DNA from: Capsicum annuum
Lineage: Eukaryota > Streptophyta > Magnoliopsida > Solanales > Solanaceae
NCBI RefSeq assembly: GCF_002878395.1
Contig: NW_025856071.1
Coordinates: 1-64,000 of the forward strand
DNA length: 64,000 nt
Direction of reading: 5' to 3'
Positions 1-9,114 of this stretch are shown here, piece by piece; the first letter of the stretch is position 1; each line of letters opens with the position of its first letter. Under the pieces are notes generated by a model. It did not search any database and was not told the DNA's origin. It saw only the letters and a program-made list of their open reading frames with translations. A program made the translations under genes and the position numbers.

Positions 1-1200
1 CTAAGAGTTCAATATGGTAGACAAAAAGGGCACTTGAGATTCCCCTTCACCTAAATGGTTTGGCTATGGATAAATCTTGCAAGTATGGTTTGTGTGACAA
101 CACCACTAATCATTGGCCTTAGTTAATAAATGGTAATTGGAGTGTTTGGACATGGTTTTGAATTTGGCCATTAATGGAGGGATGTGTAACTAAGCCACGG
201 AAGGTGAAGGTTCTGGTGAAACAAAAACTCTTATTTACCGATATGAGAGGCCTTCTATGACCACGTATGAGTGTCACATTTTATATTGGAGGGATATACT
301 AGTCATCCCATGGAATATTTCCTGCTCGTATGGTTACACACACTAGGACTCTTTCAACAGGGCGAGCTGAACCCATATGGCCCATGGGTGTGGTGAAATG
401 GTAAGGTTATACAGCCTTTGTTAATGGTTTTAAATGGATGATAAACATGGATTCCCTTTACCAGAACTTATATATGTATGTTTGTATGCATTATGAATGG
501 TTTTACTTGGTTATTTAAATGGCATTACTTTATCCTTATACTAAGATGCATGTTATCCGTCATTCACTGACCCGTCTACTGGCGGTTGTATACCCACTCT
601 ATAGAGAAACCTTTGTTCGACTCCTCCCTCATAGTGATTAACACAGTGCCAATATTTGGATTGAAGTAGTGAGCTTTCATCTATTCTGCCGGCTCCATTC
701 CATAATGTGGGCATACGCAGACATTTTGCTTTTGATTTGGTTATTGCTTTTTTCCATGGTTCGGGGCATGACCTAATTGGATATTTGTATTCTTTTGGAT
801 AGAGGCTTTGTGGTACTTCTGGTAGTTTTTATGGGTAGGATTGGTATTGGTGTCGGCCTTAGCATTGGCATTGGTATTGGGGATGATATCATTAGACGAT
901 ATTATTAGTTGTTCCATCGTATTAAATTTTGGGTTTGATTACTATATTATGCTTTGATATTCTCTTTGGTTTTGTATGGTATAGATTATTGGTTTGGTAC
1001 GGGCAGACTCGATTGGATCTGTCACTGTTGTAACCCTATCCTATATTCTTCATGAGAGCATTTACGCAATCTTTTTATACACTTGAAATTCAACTTATCT
1101 AATGCTATGAAAGGTGGTTGGGTTGGGTTAAGGGTCGGTCCCCGATCCTAGTTGGACTTGGGATGCCCATTAGTTCTAGGCCCTTGTTTGGGTCGTGACA
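1..1200 (+). mobile_element. Family B LTR, 3' portion
   Basis: This segment aligns by eye with the later half of the B1 LTRs: the block about a 'gcacttgag...cccctt' stretch, the 'cccactctat' stretch near 590 and the terminal 'gggtcgtgaca' all recur at the B1 LTR ends (8901, 16329). It ends with the canonical CA at 1200. No primer-binding site follows, so this is a 3' LTR, a solo LTR or a truncated copy. Its 5' end lies outside the window. No coding potential was seen. Confidence 0.75.
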
Positions 1201-1389
1201 CTTGCTATGGGACTTGTATCGCGATCTCCTTTGGCTTGGTAAATTGATCATTTTCTAAGGGAGTAAACTTTAGTGGAAGTGTATTTGCACCTCTTCCTTG
1301 ATATAAATATCATTCTGTGGTCTTCTAACATTGCTCTGGACCTTATTTTCTAAATTTTCAAGTTTTATGAGCACTACTTTGGAGTCTTT

Positions 1390-2095
1390 CTTACTTGTTT
1401 TATCAAAATTACATAGATGTGACATCAGATGCATATAAAGATTACCGTACACCTCCTCTCTTTATATAAATATCATCATATGTATCTTAGAAGATAGAAA
1501 TGCACCTTCAAGCTAGTCGAACAGATTATGAATATGAGACATTAGATACTTATCCTTAATAGTCATCTTATTTAGCATATTATACATCTTTATTCATCAC
1601 TAATGGAATAGGGGCACCCCCAAGACAAACTAGGTCAAAGAAGACCCTTACATAGAATATCCAAAAATTCATCCTTAATCTACCTCAATTAACTAGAGCT
1701 ATTCAATATAGTGGAATAAAAATGGACTTAGTTACCGTCTTATTATTGATAACAATGTTAGTGTCATGATAAGGTAAAAGAATGGGTAGATTAGAAGGAA
1801 ACACATTGGTAAACTCACTAACTACATGTCTCAAGTGAAGTAGTGTCTTAACTAGTATCAAGAACATAATCAAGATAAGTCAAACACCCTTTTGGCACTA
1901 ACCTCCACACCTAAATGAATGGTATTATCCCTCTTAGCATATGAATATCAACACCGTTCTACAAAATACTAGGGATACTAGAATAGCTAATGTGATAGAC
2001 ATCACAAATGAATAATACTATATGATCGGGAGGCAACTAACATATGCCAAGAATAATGTCAAAATCAACTATATCTAGGATAACCAGATCTACTC
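1390..2095 (-). pseudogene. Ty3/gypsy pol relic (protease to reverse transcriptase), antisense
   Basis: Read on the minus strand, this stretch shows pieces of a gypsy polyprotein in the right order. Near 2041-2070 there is the post-protease motif VDFDIILG. Near 1740-1830 there is VVSEFTNVFPSNLP. Near 1620-1660 there is a worn 'SPWGAP' box (seen as CLGGAPIP). Near 1500-1575 there is NKMTIKDKY followed by LFD-stop-LEG, matching the start of the RT palm. Stops and frame changes are frequent. It is older or more damaged than the plus-strand elements and ends just before the A1 LTR at 2105. Its LTRs are not visible. The 1270-1389 part cannot be placed in RT with confidence. It cannot encode a working enzyme. 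Confidence 0.7.
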
Positions 2096-2104
2096 AAATA
2101 TCAT

Positions 2105-3586
2105 TGATGAGTGGTGAGTTTACCACTCATTGACATTAAATTTTTTCATGCACTACTATGTTTTGAAGGTATTAATGAGGTAAAAATGTCATAAAATTTC
2201 ACTTATTACCATGTGTTGCAGGTATATAAATGCTTAGACTAAAAAGGTAAAATAAGATGAAGGAGGATCAAAGCGGGAAGAGAAGTGCAAAAGCTAGAAA
2301 ACCTAAGAAAATTGGGCCTCCACAATTACAGATTGAATACCGCGATCGCAATAAGTTATGAAGTTATCAAGCTGTGATTGCTTGTAGAATTCAATGAATG
2401 TGGAGTCACAATCGTGATAGATCTATACACGATCTTGTAAAAGCACATAGATGGCTCTATAATTCTCATAAAAATAACTCAAAATCTTTATTTCATACAT
2501 TCATCATTGTACAACCCTACCTCCCATTCTTAGTTTAGGTTTTTTGTAATTTCATAGAGCTTGGAGCTAAAATTTTTACTAATTTGAGACAAGATTAAAT
2601 TAGAGGAGCTCAAAAGTTTAGATTTGGCTTTGTCTATTGAATATTCATTTTAGTCTAAAGTGTGGTCTGTCCCCTCTGTATTTTCTTATGAATAACCTTA
2701 ATGGACATCTTACTATATTTGTTTTCACTATCCTTATAATGTGCTAGATCTATCTTTTGGGATTATGCTTGATTAGGGTGCATTTATGTATGGGTTATGA
2801 TTCACTTATATATATGTTAAAAGGTTGGTGTTGGGTTCAACAATTTCTTGAGTTTATTAATTAGGATTTATGGGTGAAAGCTTTAAATACCCTAAATGGG
2901 TTTGTGGGTGAAAACCTCAAGTTTTTGAAAACCTAAACCATCCTTTAAAGAGGAGTTTGGGTGAACTTTAGGAACCCTCGTCATCCTTGAAAAAGAGATG
3001 TGGGAACGAAGGCAACCATGGACAATTATTTGGCTTAGTTTGCTAATTTTTACCATCTTAGACATAAACATGATTATGAGGTTGACTATCTCTTGGGTAC
3101 CATCCTAGAAATAGGGTGCCTAATTAAGGTACTGGATGGCTTTAATTAACACACTCGTTAGGTACTCAAAAGGGCCAATGAGTGACATCTTTGAGGATTT
3201 GTTAAAGAACTAGCCTAAAGGAATTTAAACCTAGCCTTCCACATCATCAATGATTAGAATTTGCATTAAATCATTATGTACCCATGTTTAACATGCCTCT
3301 AGGTTAGTGTAATCATAAGTTTTGTGCATAATTAATTACACGCTAATTATTCTTAGTCTAGAATTACTCACTTAGAAGCCCAAGAATTACTTTCACATTA
3401 GAAACAATGAAATCCCCCAAACTATCTTGTACCATAGGTTTAAAGATAACAAGAAACTTTTATTTCCAACTTACTCAATCGCCAATCACATTGTTCCCCG
3501 TGGATATGACCTCGACTTCTAGTTCGGTAAATATATTGACAACGACTGCCTTGCACTTAAATTGATGTGTAAGTTGAGCGTTATAA
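2105..3586 (+). repeat. Family A element A1, 5' LTR
   Basis: The LTR begins TGATGAGTGGTGAG and ends GTTATAA (from GTTATCA), followed after four bases by a tRNA-Asp-type primer-binding site. The same boundaries recur at 33066, 48187 and in inverted form at 27096. Length is 1482 bp, close to 1488 bp for the 33066 copy. It contains a cluster of GCGATCGC-like octamers around 2334-2440. No ORF of note. Confidence 0.85.
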
Positions 3587-3590
3587 AAAA

Positions 3591-3608
3591 TGGCAGCGTT
3601 GTCAGGGA
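3591..3608 (+). promoter_or_regulatory. Primer-binding site, tRNA-Asp type (A1)
   Basis: TGGCAGCGTTGTCAGGGA differs at two positions from TGGCGCCGTTGCCGGGGA, the complement of the plant tRNA-Asp 3' end. It lies four bases after the LTR end. Use of tRNA-Asp is typical of the Athila and Tat branches of plant Ty3/gypsy elements and sets family A apart from the tRNA-Met-primed chromoviruses in this window. Confidence 0.85.
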
Positions 3609-3728
3609 ATAATTTGGCGTATATTGTTAGTTTGAAACTCTAACCTACTTTTTTGGATTCAAACTTGTAAATATTTGTTTGTTATTTTCTTTTGTTGGGT
3701 AGAGTTTTATTTTCGTTTACTTGTTGCA

Positions 3729-4796
3729 ATGGCATCTTAGGACAAATATGACTTTGCTAATTGGAAATCCAATATGGATGATCCATGTCAATATTATGAT
3801 GGACCTCACTTTCCATGATATATTAGATATACTCCCCAAAAAAAAATGTGTGTACCATCTCGATCCTATTGGGAGTATGATTGTTCTTTGTGTGGTGGTC
3901 GGGATAGACATTGGAGTGATTATCCAAATACGCCTTCCCTTTTTTATACTAACCCAAATAATAGTTCTTCTTATGAGCTTGATTGGTATTATGATGCATC
4001 AAAAAAAAAGCAATGTGCAGGATATAATGGTGAGAAGGCAATGCATCAACTTATCATGGATCGGTGAAGATAATGAGGGATAACATACATTGTGTACATC
4101 AAGCCATGTGGTCATGTAAAGTGGAAATCCAAAGGATTAAATAAATAGGTATGGAGTCTAATCTTTAAAATACCATGAGTATACCCACTCTTCCAATTGA
4201 GCTCTATGTTGAAGAATCCTTGGTGATTTCCCAACAGACCAAACCAAATATAACAGATAATGACAAAATTGAGGAAATGGTGCTAGAGTCAAAAGAAGAA
4301 ACTATTCAAACTCTTATAAAGACTGTAGTTCATTTCGGGGTGAGAATTCTAATATGGATGTAATTTTAAAGTTAAGGGATAGGCCTCATTCGAACAATTT
4401 TTCAATGTTGTGCTTAATGGATGTGATTAGAGTGCATTCACCTAAGCTAAGGATGGATCTTGGGGAAAAGTAACACCATCCTTACATTTTGGAGTTTCAA
4501 ATTCCAAAAGCACACATGCAAACCCCATTATCTAAGCCCAAGGAGATCAACTTCCTCTGTGCAACTAGTGGCCTATTGATGTTCCAACCTTTACCCAAAG
4601 AGCTAAATAGAAAGTTTGATGTGAAGTTGGGAAAAAGGTTCAATTTGTTAAAGTGGAAAGTTATAATATGCATTGTTGTGTCCTCACCCTTGCCCAAAGT
4701 ACCTAAAAGATGCATTAATAAAAATTTGGCAGGAAACTCAAATACTCTAAGTGGAGACAGAAATAAGGATAAAAAGGCGTCGTGCTATAATGTTAA
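3729..4796 (+). pseudogene. Gag-like protein of family A (A1 copy), broken
   Basis: The reading starts at ATG 3729 (MAS-stop-DKYDFANW) at the same place as the copies at 34695, 39252 and 43430. Two cysteine/histidine boxes are visible early on. The first, D-P-C-Q-Y-Y-D-G-P-H-F, is a CCHC-like knuckle with its second Cys changed to Tyr. The second is CSLCGGRDRHWSD. Downstream blocks found in all A copies follow: SIPTLPIELYVEES, SQQTKPNI, FQPLPKE and LPKVPKRCI. At least two internal stops and frame changes break it (stop at codon 4, TGA in the first box). The end is placed at the TAA homologous to the stop of the 34695 copy. No protease, RT or integrase follows, so this is a gag-only, non-autonomous element. 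Function as a capsid or nucleocapsid protein is inferred from position and zinc boxes. Confidence 0.7.
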
Positions 4797-4809
4797 ATTT
4801 AGTACTAGA

Positions 4810-4823
4810 TGGGAGGCAACCCA
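4810..4823 (+). other. Conserved post-gag hairpin TGGGAGGCAACCCA (A1)
   Basis: The motif can fold as a TGGG/CCCA stem with an AGGCAA loop. It lies about 15 bases after the gag-like stop and is repeated in the same position in A2 (35770-35783) and, altered, in A3 (40339-40352). Similar sequence occurs after gag-like ORFs in other plant Athila/Tat-type elements as I recall; its role is unknown. Confidence 0.6.
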
Positions 4824-5163
4824 TCAGTGTCATATTTGCATTTTTATGTTTTTAAATAAGTCTCAATAATTTTGATTCTTTGTAGGTGTTTTGGACAGAT
4901 TGGAAGGAAAAAAAAGGAAAACCATGATTTAAACTATGGCAACAATGTAGGAATATAAGGCAGAACAACGGAAAATTCTGTCTCAGATACTGCGATCGCG
5001 GTCCCAGAATCACAATCATGGTACTACAAATGCGGCCTATCCTATCACGATCTCAGAATCCTGCTATATTCCATCTTTGTGAAATCATAACGAATCCCTC
5101 CTCGCTCTTATTTTTTCTTATTTTCATAGTTCTTTCTTGGTTGATAATTTGCGAATCTAGTTC
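4824..5163 (+). mobile_element. A1 internal noncoding region, left piece
   Basis: This region is homologous to 35784-36130 and 40353-40695. It includes a second cluster of GCGATCGC-like octamers at about 4985-5052. It is cut at 5164-5168 by the insertion of B1 and resumes at 16335 (reading '...cacc' then 'aagcatagaaac', as in the uninterrupted copy near 36128). No ORF. Confidence 0.8.
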
Positions 5164-5168
5164 ACACC
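5164..5168 (+). repeat. B1 target site duplication, left (ACACC)
   Basis: ACACC directly precedes the B1 5' LTR and matches ATACC at 16330-16334 after the 3' LTR in four of five bases. The uninterrupted homologues at about 36128 (TCACC) and 40695 (ATACC) show the empty site. Confidence 0.7.
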
Positions 5169-6846
5169 TAAAACATCTTAGTATCTGGACCTTAGAAAAT
5201 ATCCTAGAATTTAGGTCTCTTAACCCAATACAACTCATGGGTACAATCCTTATATTAGGATACAGATGTATGGTCTAGTTGTATGCTGACCAGTGTTGGT
5301 TGGAAGGATGGATTTTGGTTACTAGAATGGATTCGATATAGGGGTATGAGTCATATTGGTGGTTTAATATTATTTGGTTGTTTAACTTAATATTAAACAT
5401 GGTTAATTAGGTTGGATATGAGAATGAGTGGCTCACTGTTAGCCGTAACCCAGGGTATGAGTTGTACCCAGGACTTGTATGGTGGACAATGTCTAAATAT
5501 TCCTTGAGTTTAAATCTTCAAGGGGAATGACTGAAGGTTACAGATCGTATCCTTTGGATACAACTTGGTTTGAGGAGTCATTTACTGGATAATGTTTGAT
5601 CCAAATGTGAGGCTAGGATACATGTCAAGGGTACCACACTTATTATAAGGGTACAACTCGTGAGGGTCAGTCGTATCCCTGTGATGGGATTTTGGTGGAA
5701 CTTAAGTGGGAATATTTTGAATATTTAACTACTTATCTTAATAAGTTCCCATGACTTCTAACTTACGTGGGGGGTTATTTACCCTATTATTTCATTCATT
5801 AACACTTAAAAACTCTTCTAAACACTCGATAATTCTCTCAAAAGCTTTTGGTCAAGGAAAGCTAGGGTTTCAACTTGAGGGTTTATTTGGTGCTTGTCTT
5901 TATGATTTCTTTCTATCATTATCTTGGTTTAAGTAATTTTCTCTTCCCTCATTGTTAATTCTATCTAAAGTCGTAGTTTATGAATGTTCTCATAACTTCA
6001 TTGATTGTTTAATTTTGGTTATCAAAAAAGATTTGGGTGTTTTGATATTAAATGGTTGATTATGGTTTTCCATGGATTTAATTATGCTTTATGTGCATTG
6101 ATGGTATCTTTGGAAAATTGTATTTCATGGGAATGGGTTAATTGTAATTGTAATTGGTTTTGGTCGTATTATGCCCAATGCGTTTTACAAAATGCTTATA
6201 AAGATATGTTAATTGGATTAACTACTTTTAATGGACCTCTTGCTTATGTCCAAACTTGGTAAAGGAATTATGCATGGTATAAATTATTTTTTAAAGGTAA
6301 ATGGCTAAATTGTTATGCTTTGGGGTACATGGAATTCCCCATGTTGTTTAATATGGTAAATGTAGGGGCAATTGAAAGTCCCCTTAACATATATGTGGTT
6401 GGCTATGGATATTACTTATATGTAAGGATTCGTATGATGATACCAATAATAATGTCCTTAGTTAATAATTGGATAATGGTTTGGTTATTTGGAAATTTGT
6501 TTTAACTGGGAAATAATAGCAGGATATGTAGAAAAGCAATGAAAGGTGGAGGTCCCAGGGGGACTAAAACTGGAAACTCATATTTGCTGATATGAGGTTG
6601 GTCTTGGTGATCGTGTGCATGATGTCACACTATAATTTGAGGGATGTACTATTCACTCCTAGTCATATGGCTTCACGCACAAGGGTCCTTTCAGTAAGGT
6701 GAGTTTAAACCATATAGCCCATGGGTGGTTTATGACTACAATGCTACACAACTCAAGTAAAGGTTTTAAAGGCATGCTAAATCCAGTCCCTTTCCCTGAC
6801 ATGGTTATATATATATGGTTGTGTGAATATATATGGTTTTACTTGA

Positions 6847-6855
6847 TTTTATAAA
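6847..6855 (+). repeat. MULE target site duplication, left (TTTTATAAA)
   Basis: This is identical to 8191-8199 and flanks the inverted repeats directly. The unoccupied B1 3' LTR reads GGTTTTATAAATTGG at the matching place. Confidence 0.92.
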
Positions 6856-6969
6856 GAGAAAAGACATCTTCCCCCCCAAACTTGTCCTCCCAACTCAGTT
6901 TAATACTTAAACTTAACTTCTGTTTATTTACCCCTCTTAACATCTTTAAAGTGTATTAGTTTCACCCCT
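6856..6969 (+). repeat. MULE left terminal inverted repeat
   Basis: The repeat is about 114 bases and reads in inverted orientation against 8076-8190, with scattered mismatches and small indels near the outer end. It includes the shared inner block ending GTATTAGTTTCACCCCT. Confidence 0.9.
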
Positions 6970-7141
6970 AATACTGATGTGGCATTTTCAATAGAAAAAG
7001 GCACATTTATCTGTAAAAAAAATTATTTTAATAAAATTATATTTAAAATATAATAGAAATTACAAATAAAAATAAAAAATAAACATCTTTCTACTTTCTT
7101 CTGCAATACATTTTCCTACATTCAAATGTCACTAAACATAG

Positions 7142-7579
7142 TCACTGGAAATTTATAAATATATTGTGTCCAAGATTTGGTGGTGGTGTAGGAGTATAAA
7201 AACCATTATGACAAGATGAAGAAAAAGTGAAGGGGATAATGTTTGAAGAGGGTTCCATGTCGTTGTTGTGGTTGTTCTGAAGAAAATGGAGTCGAATCAT
7301 ATGGTCGAAGGAGTCTATAAGAGCAGAAGTGGTGGAGAACATATTACAGAGAGAAACGTCTCTTTCATGCTTATGAGCATTGTGGTGTCCTCTAAGTGCT
7401 TCAGAAGTGCAAAGTTTGTGAGAACAATAGACACAAGAGAACATTCTAGAAGATGATGACACTTTTGGGTTTTGATTAGGGATAGGGATCATAGAGGGAT
7501 CCACCATATCTGTGGTAGAGGAATTAGACAATAGCTAGCTATAGAAACTATAAATAAGTTGCTGGCTGAGATCCGCCAT
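7142..7579 (-). pseudogene. Captured C2H2 zinc-finger protein gene (single EAR-type-like finger), nonsense at codon 15
   Basis: From ATG at 7579 the frame reads MADLSQQLIYSFYS, then TAG at 7537-7535, then continues in frame to TGA at 7142 (145 codons besides the final stop). Counting from the TTG codon at 7531, Cys33, Cys36, His49 and His53 form a complete C-x2-C-x12-H-x3-H finger. Its helix reads SEALRGHHNAHKHERD, a variant of the plant-specific QALGGH box (Q to E, first G to R, Q to H). This box marks SUPERMAN/ZFP-type plant transcription factors, usually nuclear and often repressors. No C-terminal DLNL-type EAR motif is visible. The next ATG after the stop is at 7507, which would still include the finger. 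The gene lies wholly between MULE inverted repeats, with a poly-C run (sense strand) about 115 bases upstream. The frame after the TAG has no further stops, so loss is recent or the downstream start is used. Confidence 0.8.
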
Positions 7580-7692
7580 TAATGAGGTCTTGATTGATTT
7601 TCTGAGAAAAGAAGAAAGGGAATACATTTTTTGAGGGAAGAAGAAGGGGGACTGCACTGGCAGGGTAGGGGGTAAGGGCTAGAAGAGGAGAA

Positions 7693-7745
7693 GGGGGGGG
7701 GGGGGGGGGGGGGGGGGGGATAAAGAAAGAAAGGGGGGGGGGGGG
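7693..7745 (+). repeat. Poly-G tracts (G27 and G13)
   Basis: There is a run of 27 G at 7693-7719 and of 13 G at 7733-7745, separated by an A-rich spacer. They lie upstream of the captured zinc-finger gene and read as poly-C in its sense. Such runs are prone to slippage and sequencing error. Any proline-rich ORF across them is an artefact of composition. Confidence 0.9.
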
Positions 7746-7799
7746 TAGCGGGTGAGGATGGTGGGGTGTGGTGTATGAAGAACAAAGAAAATAAGGGTG

Positions 7800-7958
7800 G
7801 GGATGCCTTTTTTATTTAAATATATATAATTATATATATAAATAAATATATATTTATATAAATAAAATAATATATATTTTTTATATAAATAAAATAATAT
7901 ATATTATTTATTTTATTTAAAAAATATATAAAAATAATAAGTGGTGATTAATTATTTT
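7800..7958. repeat. AT-rich low-complexity tract
   Basis: This is nearly pure A/T with many TATATA and AATAAA repeats, inside the MULE and directly before the assembly gap. No gene. Confidence 0.85.
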
Positions 7959-8058
7959 NNNNNNNNNNNNNNNNNNNNNNNNNNNNNNNNNNNNNNNNNN
8001 NNNNNNNNNNNNNNNNNNNNNNNNNNNNNNNNNNNNNNNNNNNNNNNNNNNNNNNNNN
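7959..8058. other. Assembly gap (100 N)
   Basis: Exactly 100 N, the conventional placeholder for a gap of unknown size. The gap lies between the AT-rich tract and the right MULE inverted repeat, so sequence inside the MULE may be missing. Confidence 0.95.
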
Positions 8059-8075
8059 AGTGGTATTTAGTTTTG

Positions 8076-8190
8076 AGGGGTGAAACTAATACACTTTAAA
8101 GATGTTAAGGGGGGTTAATAAACAGAAGTTTAGTTTAAGTGTTAAAGTGAGTTGAGGAGACAAGTTCACGGGGAAATCATGACTTTTCTC
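8076..8190 (-). repeat. MULE right terminal inverted repeat
   Basis: This is the inverted partner of 6856-6969, ending GACTTTTCTC directly before the target duplication TTTTATAAA at 8191-8199. Confidence 0.9.
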
Positions 8191-8199
8191 TTTTATAAA
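8191..8199 (+). repeat. MULE target site duplication, right (TTTTATAAA)
   Basis: A perfect 9-bp copy of 6847-6855. Confidence 0.92.
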
Positions 8200-8909
8200 T
8201 GTCATTAATTTATCCTTATCCTGAGATCATTCTAGCATTCACCCACTAACCCATCTATGGGCGGATGTATACCCATGTTATGCAGGAATCTGTCGTTCTA
8301 CTCCTCCAATATAGTGATTTTCCTGAGCATAGCACTTGGACTAAGGTAGTGAGCTTCCATCCATTTGAAATGCTCCATTTCATATTATGGATATTTCTAG
8401 ACATTTTGGTTAATTTCTGGATATTGGTTTTGGTTGTGGTTGGGAACATGTCCCAATTGGATTTCATTACTCTTTTGGTTAGAGGCTTTATAGTAATTCA
8501 ATAGGTTGGAATGGGCGGAATAGATATTGATGTTGGCCTTGGCATTGGAATAAGCTAAAGGGCTGACATCATTAGACGATATTGTTGGTTGTTCCATTCA
8601 TTTTTATTTTGGTATTAATTATATTTTGTTTTGGAACTTATTTGTTATAGCCTGGTTTATGGTTGTTGGTATGGTTTTCTATAGCTGGAATAGTAGTATG
8701 GGATGGTTGGACTTGAGTTGGGCGGTCACTGCTGTGATGTTATCCCAGAGTCTTCATATAAGTTATTGCACTATCTTGCTACTTGCTCAAAATTTAGAAA
8801 ACTTAGGGCAGCCAGCTGGAGGTTGGGTTATGTAATGGGGGTGATCTCTAATCCCGGTTGGGCATGGGACGCCTAATACAACAAGGCCCCTGATTGTGTC
8901 ACATAAAAT

Positions 8910-8922
8910 TGGTATCAGAGCC
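8910..8922 (+). promoter_or_regulatory. Primer-binding site, initiator tRNA-Met type (B1)
   Basis: TGGTATCAGAGCC is the perfect complement of the plant initiator tRNA-Met 3' end. It lies eight bases after the LTR end at 8901. Confidence 0.92.
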
Positions 8923-9114
8923 AGGGTTCATGGTTAATTCGGAGTCCATAATGTCATGTCGACTAGAGTCTCTTTTAGGGGTTTTCTCAAGCAACACTAA
9001 TAAGGAAAGGTGTACAAGAAATTTAGGAATGTTTCACTTTATTGGGAATTTATTTTCAAACTTGGAGTCTCAGTTCTAAAATATTCTTTAATCCTTGTTT
9101 GTCTTCTTTTAGGT

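Larger units (their letters stand above)
6856..8190 (-). mobile_element. Pack-MULE: Mutator-like element carrying a C2H2 zinc-finger gene
   Basis: The element starts GAGAAAAGACATC and ends with the inverted GACTTTTCTC. Long terminal inverted repeats (6856-6969 and 8076-8190) can be followed by eye for about 115 bases to a shared TTTCACCCCT. It is flanked by a perfect 9-bp target duplication, TTTTATAAA (6847-6855 and 8191-8199). Long inverted repeats with a 9-bp duplication are the hallmark of Mutator-like elements. Between the repeats there is no transposase but a zinc-finger gene on the minus strand, so it is non-autonomous. The interior also holds a G27 run, an AT-rich tract and a 100-base N gap, so the true length is uncertain. 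It lies in the B1 5' LTR; the empty site is preserved in the 3' LTR near 15610-15640. Confidence 0.88.
5169..8901 (+). repeat. B1 5' LTR (interrupted by Pack-MULE)
   Basis: The LTR begins TAAAACATCTTAG, aligning with TAAAATAACTTGA at 13931 (the usual TG start has become TA in both), and ends TGTGTCA. It matches the 3' LTR along its length, for example GTATGCTGACCAGTGTTGG in both. The homology is broken only at 6847-8199 by the inserted MULE. No ORF in the LTR looks real. Confidence 0.85.

Noticed and set aside
1201..1225. Possible primer-binding site after the first LTR
   Set aside because: CTTGCTATGGGAC does not resemble any tRNA 3' end complement.
7268..7456. Plus-strand ORF opposite the zinc-finger gene
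   Set aside because: It is the antisense shadow of the finger-coding frame.
7579..7785. Proline-rich ORF on the minus strand upstream of the zinc finger
   Set aside because: It is the translation of the G27 and G13 runs; no domain and composition only.
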